A stretch of 64,000 nt of DNA from positions 1-64,000 of the forward strand of contig JADANN010000195.1 in assembly GCA_018806985.1 (NCBI GenBank), given 5' to 3'. Position numbers and translations under genes: made by a program. The DNA is from Angiostrongylus vasorum (taxonomy: Eukaryota > Nematoda > Chromadorea > Rhabditida > Metastrongylidae). The notes below the pieces were generated by a model, which was not told the DNA's origin, did no database searches, and saw nothing but the letters and a program-made list of their open reading frames with translations. Below are positions 10,400-22,299 of the stretch, piece after piece (the first letter of the stretch is position 1; each line of letters opens with the position of its first letter).

Positions 10400-13300
10400 T
10401 TTGACTGCGATATGAAGTGGATCATTGTGCTGGGTTTTTAAATAAACTTTATAAAAAATACGCGATAGCCAAGCTACCATAGAGCAAAGTCTTCTCTATA
10501 GTTTACCAAGTTATAAACTCCATACGTCCTCTTGTCACCGAGGGTTATCGGGTTTTTACCGAAAGAAAATCACATCGCTTATGTTGTGCGCATAATTTTT
10601 TACCAGTAATTCAATAAGTTATTTTTTTGGATAATTTACCTTGCGAAGTGGCTTTAGCATGGGATAGGTGGAAGTAAGAAATGTCGAAGCACATTCATTA
10701 TAAACTGCAAAATTCTCCTAAATTCTGACAGCGATGTATTTGTAAAACGTAGAAAAATTTACTATGTAGTGCCAACATTCTATCACTAAATACATAAAGT
10801 AAGGTCCCCTATAACTTATTGAAAATTTATCGTTTATTTTCGAAACATCCAGCGTTTGATGTATTCAGATCGTAGACAAGTTAACGGTGTTTTCTTTCTC
10901 TGACCGTCGCAAAATCAACAACTTCGTGCATGTGTAAGAGGTGGTGGGCGTGTAAAAATTTCTTTGGAAGCAGCATATCACTTATGTGGACAGTTATTCT
11001 TCACAAGATCTGACTCACAATATATTTCTCTTCCTCCTTGCGATCTTTAGAAACCCTTAACATCGTGATCTGAAGCCTTCATCTGAAGAGCTGATGAATT
11101 CCGTTAGACCGACATTGACTTTGCAGCTTCTGCAAAGATTCTCAGAGAAGTCGGAGGTGAATTATTGCATTGGCTTATTTTCAGCGGCCGTTCTGTGTAA
11201 AAATACCGACCTTCGTCTTGTCATTGTGACCTTGATGGGAATTAGCGTAAAGGGGATGAATCCTCGCTGTACATCATAGTCGAGCATTAAGATTAGTATT
11301 CGGGAAAGTGAATACGTTGTAGTTTCAGTTCGCACATGCGGTGGCGGGTCACACCATGCGTCAACATGGAGTGCGCTTCAGAAACTCTCTGCAGCAGTAC
11401 ACCATCCTTTAGAAATGTACCATTTCATCGTGTTATACCAACCAGTGGTATGACCCCGCAGAATAGACTAGAAAAAAATTTTAAGAAACAAAGTATGAAG
11501 GCTGTAGAATAATGGACGTCATGTGCGAGATAACTATAGCATCATATATCGTGATCTTAATCTTGGTGTTGCTGGTGGGATGTTGGTTTGCGACTTCCCT
11601 ATTAGATCTTCCCAATGCGGCAGCGATTACTAGCGTTGACATAATATTAGATGAGTTTCCGCTCACTAGACGCTATTTTCCTTTTTGGCTTTGGTAATCG
11701 TGTTTGAAGGTGCACTTAGTATACATCACAGCTCCGAAGATTACTACGCATCTGTGATGATGTGGTAAACCACTGATGGATGGTAAATGGTAGTGGAACA
11801 GTTCATCTTCTCATTTAAATCTTTACTGCAGTTTGCCGCCTGATTCCAATTGTTTTCCTTCACAAGATTTTCTTTCATTTTTAGAATTTCTTCTTGTTGT
11901 TGTGCCTAGTGGCGTGCCCGATGGTTAAGATGGGATGTGAATGTAGGGCGCGCACGTTGATGATATGGCAAATGTTTTACTACACAATAGAATACATGTA
12001 GTCACGAGATGTTAGGTAGATAGAGAAATCTCTATTTTATAGAAAAATTCTCAATACTTGCCTTATCATTTACTTGCCATTTGCTGCCCTCCTCACTCAA
12101 CTTTTTCCCCTATTCCTAACGCATTAACTACCTTAATATTCCTTCCTTCTTAATCCACTCCATAAGAAAACAATGTTATTTCGATAACATTGTGTATAGC
12201 AGACACTAACTTAGCCACAATTTAAAGAAACTTCAGTGTGATGTGTTGATTTAAACCAATACAGATTTTGTCGGCCAAAACAGTTTTTACGCTGAATAGC
12301 ACTGTCGATCCTAATTTCTTCCCACTTTAAACAAAGTTCTTGGATGTTGAGGAAATCCAAGAATCCAAAGTTATTTTCTCAGACATGCTAGCCTCAACTA
12401 GGAATAAATGTGTGCCACGACAAATCCTGGCAAGCTACCCTTTGTCATCTCCTCGCCAGGAACGATGCGAAAGTGTGTGGATTGTAGACTGTTCTTCGCT
12501 TTCGTGCCGCAAGATTTCAGCAAAATTGTGACAGAATAAAGAGTCCAATATTTACCTCGTTTTTTAGTTTTCAGTCTATCTACTGTAAGACCATGAAGAA
12601 AATCAAAAAAAATCCCTGACTTTATAGGTCTTTGAGGATGAATAAGTTATTTCATTTCCATCTCTATCTATCATAAGACTATGGAAAAACTAAAATTTCA
12701 AAGCTTTATAAATCCTTAGAAATGCACTGACTCAACGAATGTAACCACTTCTTGTCTATTTAAAGTTAACTTTGTACTAAGAATTTTACTAATGCTTTAT
12801 GAAATAAAAAGTGTCCTAATCATTTCTTTTCTAATGTTCACTTTGTAGTGTCGTTATCTGGACTTGAGGATAAAAATCTACTAGATTGTTGACCACATCG
12901 CCGTGATGCTGCTAGAAAGTGAGGCGAGGTCAGCAATGACAGGAATGCTTTTCATGGTTATTTGTGAGTGTTGGAAAAATTATGATTTAAGAGATTTAAT
13001 TCCGTTTTCTTGTTATACGAGTGTATGAGATGCCGATTATATCCTCGTGGTAATGGAAACAAATGAAGGACCGTTACAGTACTTTCACACTGCTTTTCTA
13101 TCCCTTTAACGATGTAGGTGTCGGAAGAGAGAAGCGGTCGTGGAAGATCTGCAGAGTCAAAGAATTTCTATTCACTACATAAACGTCCACTATATAACCA
13201 CTTTACAATCAGAGCTTCAACACATTACTGCACCATCGTTGTTGTGCTCAGAACAGATGGGGTTGAACCATCTAGTCATAAGTACTTAGATTAAAATTCT

Positions 13301-13540
13301 CGAGTATGTCGCAATAAAAGTGAAATGGCATAGCATAGAGGTGGTAAACGTGATGGTCAGCTATTGAGCAGGGATACCATCTATTCCATGAATATTTATG
13401 TAAAGGCTTTTACTTTTTTAAGAAAAATTAACAACTCCTTCCAAACTACGTCCACTTATCCACGAAAACAATTCAAGCATGGTCGAAATTGCCAGTAATT
13501 CCCCGGAGCGGCATTCTGTTTACTTCGGTATTGACCAATA
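10400..13540. other. apparently unique, AT-rich DNA
   Basis: No transposon or SINE block that I recognise lies in these 3 kb. One ORF (11,512-11,695, +) begins with a hydrophobic helix (IASYIVILILVLLVGCWF) and ends at a possible GTAATC donor. It could be a signal-anchor exon of the downstream glycosyltransferase gene, but nothing confirms this. The 12,340-12,531 ORF has no recognised domain. Confidence 0.4.
11512..11695 (+). CDS. possible signal-anchor exon (weak)
   Basis: The reading frame encodes a short cytosolic N-terminus (MDVMCEIT), about 19 hydrophobic residues and a stretch of about 35 residues before a possible donor (G|GTAATC). This layout fits the N-terminus of a type II Golgi membrane protein such as a GT31 enzyme, and the GT31-like exons lie 4-12 kb downstream on the same strand. 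There is no sequence evidence joining them, and a chance hydrophobic ORF in AT-rich DNA is equally possible. Confidence 0.18.
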
Positions 13541-13544
13541 ACCT

Positions 13545-13985
13545 GTCACTTGTCGTCCCGTTGATCGTTGAGTGACTCGAGCGAGCGCTAGTAAATCATC
13601 CATTTCTCTCGGAAAGGTAGTGAAGGAGTACGTTTTGTACTTGGCTTTGATACCACTTGTTGAAGCACTCAGTTTTGGGTAGGTCGAGAGAAACGCTAAA
13701 AAACGGAGGCCAGTTCTTCTTTGGCTTTCCTGGATATCATAATCGTGCCTTGACTGTAGGTTTAGCAATGCAAAACATTTCTCCTTCTCCTCGCGTTTTG
13801 AGTAGGTGACAAACTGTGTTGATATCTTTAGAGTAGAGCAGATGCCGAAAGTCGACTGTATCGAAATGAATGTATAAGGCCAAAGTGCATGATTTGTATA
13901 AACTCTGAAGAAGGCGATTGTACAAGATGCGGTAAGCTCTTCCAGATCTCTTGTAGAACGTATGGAAACGTTGGGGGAGACGGGG
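13545..13985 (-). pseudogene. chimeric remnant: PLE RT palm joined to RTE C-terminus
   Basis: The minus ORF starting at 14,008 contains, at about 13,860-13,640, EKCFALLNLQSR, LRFLAFLS and PKLSAS. These align with the PLE blocks DKCFELLNE, LPFLNVQI and LSENG that follow the YIDD motif; another frame retains LLYSKDINTVCHLL in place of LLYCRYIDDCFVLC. At 13,615-13,550 it reads MDDLLALARVTQRSTG, the RTE C-terminal end seen at 61,690-61,750. The 162-residue ORF is therefore a fortuitous fusion of two dead element fragments, not a gene. Confidence 0.6.
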
Positions 13986-14044
13986 TTGACCGCTCTATAT
14001 CCTTCCAAAAAAAAATCTAGATTGTAAAATGTTTTATATCCGTT

Positions 14045-14262
14045 CAGTTAGTTAGGGCGGATGTCGCGCAGTCGTCGGAGACGCTGTGCAATATACATGG
14101 GATCGATCTCCGCGGCCCAGGACCACCAAGCCTTCCATCCCTCCGGGGTCGTCAAATTGGTACCAGACCTGTCTGAAAGAACAGCAGCACTGGGTCGACA
14201 CATCGGTAGGCTACCGCGAGTCATTGTAGAAGCCAATATGCATTCACTTTATCCTTTTTATC
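14045..14262 (+). repeat. tRNA-derived SINE, family 1
   Basis: The A-box region (gtcgcgcagtcgtcgg) and B-box region (gggatcgatctcc) have tRNA-like spacing. They are followed by 'ccaccaagccttccatccct', 'ttggtaccagacctgtctg' and a tail ending in 'ttatcctttttatcctttac'. It is one of the best-preserved copies and is in the + orientation. Confidence 0.75.
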
Positions 14263-14264
14263 CT

Positions 14265-15585
14265 TTACTTACTTAAACTTGAAATGTACTCTCACAGAGC
14301 TGTCTACACCATCTTCATTTCTGTAAGCTTTTTATTATTTTCTGGTGAATTTTCCCACATTTAATAAGGCCACATTGAATTAGCTGTTTTTATGTACTGC
14401 CCCGTCACAGGAAGTTTTGCCCACAGAGGAGTATTGTTCACTGAACGTACACGCACAATTTTAATGCTACTTCCGCACATCGTCGAACATTTAATTTAGT
14501 GAGTGAAACGAAGGATTGACAATAATTTTTGATCAACATGTGCAGTTTTCGTTGGGGTCCACCAACTTTACTTTCCTATTATACCCCCGCACTTCTACAC
14601 TTAGACTATGTCCAGCCATGGCAAGCAGGCGAAGGCGAACTACAGAGAGGGTTAATCTGGCACTAAGGAACAACTTTGTTGCAAAGACAACTGTGTCAGT
14701 TATGTTTTCACCGCTTACGTTTTTAGGCTGTGACCTAATACTGAGTGCGCCGAAATGCCTTCAAAAAAGGAGAGAAGATGAACGAGTCTGCTACACACAG
14801 CATGCACTTCTTTAACTTTTCATTAACATACAGATATATAATGATACCCAAGCTTTCGCTGTGTGATGGCTGTCAACAAGAGTGAGTTGAAAATAATCAG
14901 CTATTTAAACTCACACTTTCGTAGTGTTTGAGAATCAAGGAACCTCCGACTTTGTTCTGGTCTTGGGGGTTCACTGACATTCTCTGAAGAAAATTTTCTG
15001 TGAAAGTTTGCAGAAGCGAGGATGTGTTAGCAATTGCCATAGCGTTTTGCAAACTATCTATTGCAATTTAGCATTCCTTTAATTGTGGCCACCGTAGTCT
15101 CTAAAGTAGATCACTTCGTAAGTCGGCAACCAATCCGGGAGGGTTGGGCCTCTGCTCAAGAATCTCTGTCTATTAAGGTTAGCGAATTTCTTAGATGAAA
15201 TGTCGCTTTAAAACGATATTCATATTTGAACAACGAGGTTTAGAATTTGCAAAAAGTCTCATTAAAATGATGGTTTGAAGAAACTATGGAGACTATAGCT
15301 TATGAGAAACAGTGCCAAAGTAGTTTTGGCAATAAGGACGCAAATTTGCGTTGGTTTCAATGCATATGTGTAACATGTTGAATTGTCCTCACTGAGAATG
15401 GAGACCCATGCATTTTCACTCTAAAGCAAAAAGATGGAACTATTCTTAATATCTTAATACTTTGTTGAGTCCATTTTCACTTAATCTCAACGTGAATAGT
15501 GATTATATTTCTTTAGATTGTTCAGCTTTCACAAGGTTCCTACACAAGGCTCGTTTGGCATAAGATTTTAACGTTTTCACCTATT
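14265..15585. other. no recognisable gene
   Basis: The stretch holds short ORFs only. The 99-residue ORF at 14,516-14,815 has a basic patch (SRRRRTTERVN) but no family signature or splice context that I trust. Confidence 0.4.
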
Positions 15586-15589
15586 TCAG

Positions 15590-15693
15590 TTACGATTGAT
15601 TCGGGTAGATGATTGGCAGCCTTTTGTCTTCGTGATGTCTGTCCTTACCCATATCGAACAAAATCTTCTTGAGCAGGGGAATGCTAGAGCGAA
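15590..15693 (+). CDS. possible upstream exon of the GT31-like gene
   Basis: A good nematode acceptor (cacctatttcag) opens a frame reading LRLIRVDDWQPFVFVMSVLT and then HIEQNLLEQGNARAK, closing at a possible donor (AA|GTAACC). The PFVFVMSVLTHIE block resembles the beta strand with which the GT31 catalytic domain begins. The expected RxxIRxTW motif after it is not recognisable, and the phase does not join cleanly to the exon at 16,203, so an intermediate exon or a different splice site would be needed. Treat as a candidate only. Confidence 0.3.
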
Positions 15694-15869
15694 GTAACCT
15701 CACTCAACGATGAGCCTTTGTAGTTCTCACTCAACCTAAGGAAATATGCTGATTATTCAGGCTGAGGTAATAGTGAAAGCCAGTTTAGTGAGGCTGTATT
15801 ATTTCGCTACGTGCTAGCTATTATGTATCGACCGCGATAAGAGAGATTACCGTGATCATTATCACTCGG

Positions 15870-16090
15870 TAGTCAGAATCAGCCGGCAACACTCCTGCAG
15901 AAAAAAGGGCACTGGGTAGAGTTACTTGATTACAGTGGTGCAGCGCGCTTAAGAATATTTTCCTCGATGACGGAACTATGGCCTACATCGCGAGTGGCCA
16001 ACGGCTTTCGATCAACGATTCGGACCAATTAACCCTGAAGAAGGCGAAGACGTTGAAACGCTTGCGGAATATAAGTTACATTAACAAAAT
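15870..16090 (+). mobile_element. short repeat with hammerhead-like 3' end
   Basis: It ends in CCCTGAAGAAGGCGAAGACG then TTGAAACG (16,033-16,060), followed by 'cttgcggaatataag'. The body ('acatcgcgagtggccaacgg') shares its layout with the copies ending at 1,612, 22,474, 25,545 and 39,440. Lying in a GT31 intron or just upstream of an exon, it has no coding capacity. Confidence 0.5.
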
Positions 16091-16202
16091 TTTGCTACCT
16101 GAATAAGTTTAGCAAATATATTAATTCCTTGATGTTTTTTTTCTTTACTGCACTACTGTTTTTAATAAAAAAAAGTTTCGTTAATGATGTTGATGATGTT
16201 AG

Positions 16203-16343
16203 ACACATCGTGTGGTGGTGTACTTCATTCTGTCGAAACCAGATTCTGTTGATGAGCTCTCCATGCTGCTGCAGGAACAACAACAACACAACGACTTGAT
16301 AATGACTGATCTAACCGAATCCTATGAGAATCTTGTCTACAAG
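16203..16343 (+). CDS. GT31-like glycosyltransferase, exon
   Basis: The exon encodes RVVVYFILSKPDSVDELSML and then LQEQQQHNDLIMTDLTESYE-NLVYK, ending exactly at a donor (AAG|GTGTGTG, 16,344). In GT31 enzymes (beta-1,3-galactosyl/GlcNAc transferases, Golgi type II membrane proteins using UDP-sugars) this is the conserved 'E...y.DIi..df.DsY.NLt.K' segment just before the DxD motif. The acceptor is only 'gatgttag' at 16,202 and the exact start is uncertain. The end is phase 0 and joins the next exon in frame. The polyglutamine-like QEQQQH run sits in the variable loop. Confidence 0.8.
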
Positions 16344-16849
16344 GTGTGTGTGTAGATATCTTTACGGATTAAGTTTTTTATCATTCATTTATATGAATGA
16401 CCAAAAAACACCACTATGCACAATTATGCGTCTCGTTATAATTTTTATGAATGAATAGCTGTGGTATGCAGAAACTTTCTCACGCATTCTCTTACTTGTC
16501 GATTAACTCTACCTTGATGTGGATCTTCACCACTCCAACACCACTACCATAGCCGGACAGCTGGTGATCATATTCTGAGCTGTGTTCTTTGATCAAATAA
16601 TAGAAAATGGTAGGTGTTCAGTTTTTGTGGGTGTATCTTCTGTTCTTTACGTGACGCTAGATCAAATATCATATTTTTTAGTGATTAGTGAATTGGTTCC
16701 CAGCACTTCCTGTATTAAACTCGTTTTCTCATATCCACCGACCAACAAGGTCCTCGAACTTTTGGCGTGTTGGGCCAACTGTTGCTTATTGGTTTTTTTT
16801 GTCTTCGTCACAAATATCGTTGAATACCGGTCAATCAAATTTATCCCAG

Positions 16850-16965
16850 AATCCAGGAGAGCCGCACTAAAACTTCCGGCGCGGATTACAGGAAATGAGC
16901 TGGTCTCAAACAGGTCTGACACCAATTTCTTACCCATGGATGGATAGGAGGACTGTTCAGCGTAG
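16850..16965 (-). repeat. SINE-like fragment
   Basis: On the minus strand 'aattggtgtcagacctgtttgag' with 'ccatccatgggtaagaa' upstream resembles the middle of SINE family 1 ('aaattggtaccagacctgtctg'). The overlapping ORFs of 121 and 131 residues on both strands therefore have no independent support as genes. Confidence 0.4.
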
Positions 16966-17239
16966 TGCATCGTTGAACTAGCGCTTGGATGGGCTTTCTC
17001 CTCCGTGCATTGAATGACATCAGGAGCATTGAACGAGTAGTTAAAAGACTCTCTCATGAGAACTGAATATGAAAGACCTGAATTGGAATAAGAGAGGCGA
17101 ACAACATTGCAAAAGATGATGATTCTAATCTAACATCCAGTGTGGGTTAAATAAGATAGAATCTTTACTTGACAAGACGTCATAGAGTTATTCCAACTAA
17201 CACGTTGTCACAATGAGTCACTTTTGTTCATCTCCTATT

Positions 17240-17535
17240 CCAAGCATGTGTAAATGGATAGAGGTGCCTTGCGAACGTGGGGTCGATCCTGCGCCACATG
17301 CTCGCCAGACTTTCCATTATCCAGGCAGGAAAACTGGTACCAGACTTTTCTATGAACGTAACAGCACTGACTTGATACACCGGATGTAGCATCGCTAGTC
17401 ATTGTATAGGTCAGATATGCGTTCATTCTCTTCTAAACGATGCATGTTGAGGCGATGAAGTCAAAAACATGGCGTGTCCATCAAGGATTGATCCACTCCG
17501 AGAGCTTTGTCCTTTATCTTTCTTTTGCTGTAAGC
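17240..17535 (+). repeat. tRNA-derived SINE, family 1
   Basis: It reads 'gggtcgatcctgcgcc' (B-box), 'ccagactttccattatccagg', 'ctggtaccagacttttct', 'gtcattgtataggtcagata', then 'aaggattgatccactccgag' and 'tttatctttc'. This is the complete block order of the family, inserted in the intron between two GT31 exons. Confidence 0.7.
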
Positions 17536-17846
17536 CAATTAAGATATTGGCAGCTTACAAAGTGGAAGACTGGATGAATCGCATAATGCAATAGAGTGCA
17601 ATCCTACAATCCTATCAAGGTGACGGAATAGCCTGAACAGCCGGTTGACTACCGGAAAAATGTGAGTGCACAATTGACAAGATTGAGACCAAGGATATTT
17701 CCTTTGAGATGCAGAATAGTATCTCTGTGTGCGGCAAAAAAATCTGCTAACTTTTTTGATCGATCAGCAAACATCCCTTAGAAGTTTGTGATTCGAATAT
17801 CTGATTTTATCATGATGATGCCATTCAACCAACGATTCAGTTTCAG

Positions 17847-18040
17847 GTGTACGCTTCTCTTATGTTTCATCAACGTTATTGTCCACAAGCGCTATTTCTG
17901 ATGAAAGTCGACGATGACGTTTGTATAGATATCGATCGAATCTTGATAGTTTGGAATATTGAGAAAAATAGCAGTATATCATCGATTTATTGTCATAAGG
18001 CATATGAAGGTCCAGCGATGCGCGACCCAAAGCATAAATT
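17847..18040 (+). CDS. GT31-like glycosyltransferase, catalytic DxD exon
   Basis: A canonical acceptor (gtttcag) precedes VYASLMFHQRYCPQALFLMK then VDDDVCIDIDRI, and the exon ends PAMRDPKHK plus two bases at a textbook donor (GTGAGT, 18,041). KVDDDV (DDD at 17,910-17,918) is the GT31 DxD motif that binds the metal ion and UDP-sugar. The P-RDPK-K block after it is also family-typical ('PIRDPKSKW'). Phase 0 at the start matches the 16,203-16,343 exon. No in-frame stop is present, so this piece looks functional. The next conserved segment (YP.Y.sG.gY) was not found before 23,410. Confidence 0.87.
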
Positions 18041-18401
18041 GTGAGTTCAGTCGTCATCGTCGTTGATTACCAAATGAAAGAAATATGCACCAAAGTTCCA
18101 GAAAATCACGTAGACTAGTTATTCATTAATAAACTATTTAGTGATGAAAAAGAGCTAGCGGAATGTATTTGTTTCACCGAAGACGAAGCTTTTCGAAAAG
18201 CATATCAATTTTACTTTACCGCTTTTTAGTTAACTGCGTATACCATGCTTGTCGCTGACGTATTGCAAAAATACTTACGTACTTGGATCTGCGGACCCCC
18301 AGCAAATATGCCATTCGTTCCTTTCTCTCGCAATCGTAGTCCGTGGTGGTGGTCTTATTCAAGCATGGTTTGCGAGTCTCATACTGTCATCTGTAAAACA
18401 A

Positions 18402-19924
18402 CTACAGCTGCGGGTACAGCTGATTAACTTTGTTTACGAAAGCGTCCGCCCAACGTGTAGGTGGTCGTCTTAGGGGACGTTTGCATTTTCTTGGAGTCCA
18501 TGCTATTGTTCTTTTCGTCCAACTGTCGTCCATTCTTCTCATTATGTGACCGGCCCATCTATGTTTCGCTATCGATGTATAATCTCCTGGATCTCGAAAA
18601 TGTGACAGATTTCGAAGCTCAGAGCTTCGCATTCCGGCTAGATATTGAAAGTGCCGGCTATATTTTAGAAGACATCTCTCAATCGCTTTACGAGTAGTGC
18701 AAAGTATTCTTGACGTAGTTGAAGTATCAATCCACGTCTCCGCAGCGTAACAGACCACTGGGAGAACCGTTGAATTGAAGAGATGAGCGCGGATTTTCGG
18801 GTCCTTCAGTTGGTCGGTGGCTCCTTTGAGAGGCCCGAATGCGCCCCAAGCTGCTTTCCTTCTTCTACCTATTTCCTCCTTCATGTTGTTTTCCATGTTC
18901 ATTGATCGTCCCAAGATATACGTACGAGGTGGTCTCTGCAGTGGAGAGCCATCCAATTCAATTTTCTCGCCTTCGCGCCATGGGTTTTTCATAAAGCTGG
19001 TTCCCCCTTTCGATTTATGCGAAGTCCGATCTTTTTCCCCTGCTTCGTTGAGCTCGTTGATCAGCATTTCTGCTTCGCTAGTACTTTTTGAGAATATTAG
19101 GATGTCGTCGGCAAAACGAAGGTTTGATGGGAATATTCCATCAATACGTATGCCTTTCTCATCCCAGTCGAGTGACTTCATTACGCACTGCAGTGCGGCA
19201 GTGAACACCTTTGGCGATGTTGTGTCGCCCTGTCGAACCCCCTTTTTCCTATGGGTATGGTAAGAGGTCGATGGAAAAGCTGTTTTCGTAGTGCAGTTCT
19301 GATAACAGTCGCACACAGTTCTTATGTAGGACGGGTCCACTCCTTGGTCGACGAGGGCTGATAGGATTGAATTCGTTTCGACACTGTCGAGCGCTTTTCA
19401 TAGTCGACAAAGGTTAGGACTAGAGGCGAGTGTATTTCCCGACAAACTTCGATGACCCTAGACGTGGTTTGGATGTGGTACACGAAGCAAAATCCTTGTC
19501 GAAATCCTGCTTGCTCTACTAGTTGTGCCTCATCTAATATCCTTGGTGTATGCGAGAGGATAATCCCTCGTGAAGAGCTTGTAGAGTACACTCAACAAGC
19601 ATATGGGACGATAGTTACGAAGATCCCTTTAGTCTCCTTTCTTGGGCAGGATGACCGTGCGCGACGTCCTCTACTGGTCTGCGATCCCTTCCTTTTGAAG
19701 GTAGGCTGTCATATGATTTGCGACAATACGTGCAAATTGTGGCTTCCAGCTCTAAGGAAGTCGGCGGAAATATTATCGGATCCTGGAGCTGTGCCTCTTT
19801 TCATGCTTTCTATCGCAAGTCGAACTTCCGATGGGAGAATTGCAGGTGGTTTTTCTCCAGCGGGGATGCTAGGATCCGGGACGGGGATTGTGGAACGGAA
19901 AAGGTTAGTGTAGAATGTTTCCAT
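18402..19924 (-). pseudogene. RTE-F reverse transcriptase and C-terminal domain
   Basis: The 312-residue minus ORF (19,340-18,402) contains KGVRQGDTTSPKVFTAALQ, the catalytic LRFADDILIFSKS block (near 19,104-19,130), RRRKAAWGAF, KIRAHLFNSTVLPVVCYAAE and HRWAGHIMRRMDDSW, which is the standard RTE C-terminal series. Upstream pieces at 19,591-19,322 (LVEQAGFRQGF) and 19,924-19,709 (MKRGTAPGSDNISADFLRAG) lie in other frames. FADD is intact and this is the longest surviving RT segment in the window, but frameshifts separate it from the fingers domain. Confidence 0.85.
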
Positions 19925-20017
19925 TATTTTTTTATACCGTTATTGATTCCATGTCAAAGCGGGGAAGTTTTGACGATCCAATCCTCGTTCGTCAGGGCCG
20001 ACAGCGGAACATTATAA

Positions 20018-21388
20018 TCACACAAGTCCCAACGGCATTTTTTCAGAATGCTTCTTTTTCTCTGCTGCTTCCAGTAGTTTCTTCTGCTTGTACCGTTGTA
20101 GATCCTCCTGCAAATTTCCTCTGCAGCTGGCATTTATAACTAGCTGTATTAAACGTGTTGCAGTAGGATCAATCTTCAGTTTCTTTCTCTTTTCCCAGCA
20201 ACTCCTTAGTTGTGATGGAGATGCGATCCGATCTTCTTGCTTGAGCAACTGAGGCGAATTTGGCACAGCTTTTCAGTCCTTCGACAAGCAGCTCGTAGTC
20301 TTCGGTCGGGTCTTCTTTAATCTGCCAGTCATATTTGGATAGGACTTCGTTCGGAATGTTCTCGTCGTATACACCCAGACTTTTTTCCTCTTGGTCGATA
20401 AAGAGATTTCCTTTCCAGCTTGGGCTGAATCGATTCTTCGCACGAGGAAAGCGGTGATAGGAATCAGTACAGAATGACGGGACTACCGATGTGTCAAGTA
20501 GGCACCATCTTCTGTTTGTCAGAATGTGGTCCATCTCCGCATGAGTCATGCCGTTAGGAAACTCCCATGTCCAGCGGCGGCTTTCTTTCTCCTGGAAAAA
20601 CGAGTTTCCATGGAAGAGACGTGCTGCGGACAGGAGTCCTGCTAGACGGTTCCCATTAACATTTGTTTCACATAATCCAAAATTTCCGATCCTGTATTAG
20701 TTCTCGTTGGCCTATCCTATTCTGGCGTTGAAGTATCCGACAACAAATTTATGATATACTTTATCATTGCGGGATGACTTCCTCCAACTGATAGTAGAGC
20801 GCATTTAATTCGTACTCATCAGCTGCATTGGTCGGCAAGTAGCTGTTGATGATAGTGATCTTCTTATGATACATAACTTGAAGACGGAGGACAGCTATAC
20901 GAGGGGAAAGCATCTCGTATGAGTCGACGAGATGGACTATGGACGGGTGGACGACAAAGCCTACGCCACCAACATTTCGTGACGGGACCTTTTCTCCACG
21001 GATCACAAGGGTCCCGTTGTTTAGTTGGCGTATGTCGGTCTTCTTGATTTTCTGTTTCCTGTAGTGCGTTCACGTGAAATTTAATGCGATCTGCGGCTAC
21101 AAGAAGGGCATGAAGATCGGCGTCTGTGGAGAGTGTTCCAGCAGTATACGTATTTAGTAAGAAACAATCTCCATGGCGTGTCGTGCGTGTGTTCGTCAGA
21201 TCCGGTTCCAATGACGTCCTGCGTAACCCGGGATTTTCTGGCCTCTCGCTGGTCGTCTCACCGCCTAACGTCATAGAAGGGGGGCACCCAGTGTGCGGGG
21301 CACTGAGGCTGCCTATTGCTGGTCGTGCAATTTGGTCCTCCCTGGAGTCCTGACATAACCTTGCAAAGGGCGTATCCAGGGTCTTCAC
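20018..21388 (-). pseudogene. RTE-F endonuclease and linker
   Basis: From 21,388 the minus ORF passes HGDCFLLNTYTAGTLST and [10 protein letters not shown] (the endonuclease start), then changes frame to [19 protein letters not shown] and [20 protein letters not shown] (21,006-20,764). The expected GDFNARIG box reads GYFNARIG followed at once by a stop (about 20,713-20,742), so a conserved catalytic-region residue is changed. Linker fragments continue to 20,018. Confidence 0.75.
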
Positions 21389-21430
21389 TACGATGTGGAT
21401 CAGAGGGGGAGTGTGTTCGGTGACGAAACC

Positions 21431-21824
21431 CTTCGCTCGATCTTCTCAGTAGTTGATTCGGAGAGATATTAAAACCGAAATCAGAAACGAGAGTAGGGAA
21501 TGAAAAAGTAACCGACCGCTCAAGGGCGATGTAGAAGTCGAATCGTATTGCAAAGAACAGAGTTTAACGTAAAATTTGCTATAGGTTTGTACCAAAGCAT
21601 GTTTGGCCAAGCCCACATTTTCCAACATATTGTGGTGGTCCAGCATACATTATGCGAAGGTCGGCTGGACAAGCTATCCTTGATGAAGCAAGAAACTTTC
21701 TGCCATTTCACATCGAGGTATGTAAAGAGGAAGCCTGCTCGTTTTAAAGCTGTAGGAAGGCCGAAACTTAATATCTCTAAATAAAAAAAATGGGGCATGT
21801 GTGGGAGCACTGATCAGAGGTCCT
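21431..21824. other. no recognisable gene
   Basis: Overlapping ORFs of 78 (+) and 96 (-) residues have no domain that I recognise. A possible GTATGT donor near 21,718 follows an open + frame, and this is the region where the missing GT31 exon might be sought, but the encoded residues do not match the family. Confidence 0.35.
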
Positions 21825-22080
21825 GTAAAATTTACACTTAGCCGCTGATTCGGTCTCATGCCCCGGGCACATCAAGTATTCCACACTCTGCGGTCTACGA
21901 ATTGGTAGTAGACTTATCAGGAAGGATAAATACATTGACTTGATATATCGACAGAACACCTCGGGTCATATTATATACCAGATATGCACACTATCACCTC
22001 TACGGTTCTTAATGAAGCAAAATAGCTGACCAGGGATTGATCAACAGAGACGTCTTATCCTTTACCTTTTAAGGCAAAAA
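21825..22080 (+). repeat. tRNA-derived SINE, family 1, divergent
   Basis: It shares 'acgaattggtagtagacttatcagg', 'cttgatatatcgacagaac', 'gtcatattatataccagatatgc' and 'cagggattgatcaacagaga...tttatccttt-like' tail blocks with the family, with an A-box-like 'agcactgatcagagg' near the start. It is older than the 14.05 kb copy. Confidence 0.6.
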
Positions 22081-22299
22081 ACGACAAAATGCTCACTTCC
22101 GCAATGCCGCTCAAAAGTACACTTCGGTTCCGATATATGATGCATAGCATGGGTTAATTCATTATGCTCTGGCGTAGATCTTTCCTGTTAAGGTGAGCCG
22201 TTTCCGGGATAACGTAGGTAGGCGGCGACCAACATGGTATGGTGCGTTACATATCCGTTGAAACACAGTTTATTATCGAGGGATATTCGTACTAGCAAC

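Larger units (their letters stand above)
18402..21430 (-). mobile_element. RTE-clade LINE, second family (RTE-F), near full length, broken
   Basis: It lies antisense in an intron of the GT31-like gene. The minus-strand order is endonuclease (21,390-20,700), linker, RT and C-terminal domain (to about 18,402). The protein has the same layout as the commoner RTE family but differs at most positions, so I treat it as a separate family. ORFs are broken by frameshifts near 19,330, 19,600, 20,000 and 20,860. Related old scraps lie at 35,205-35,300 and 56,640-57,720. Confidence 0.85.

Noticed and set aside
16582..17057. ORFs of 121 (+) and 131 (-) residues inside the GT31-like gene
   Set aside because: They lie in an intron between phase-compatible exons, overlap a SINE-like fragment and show no domain.
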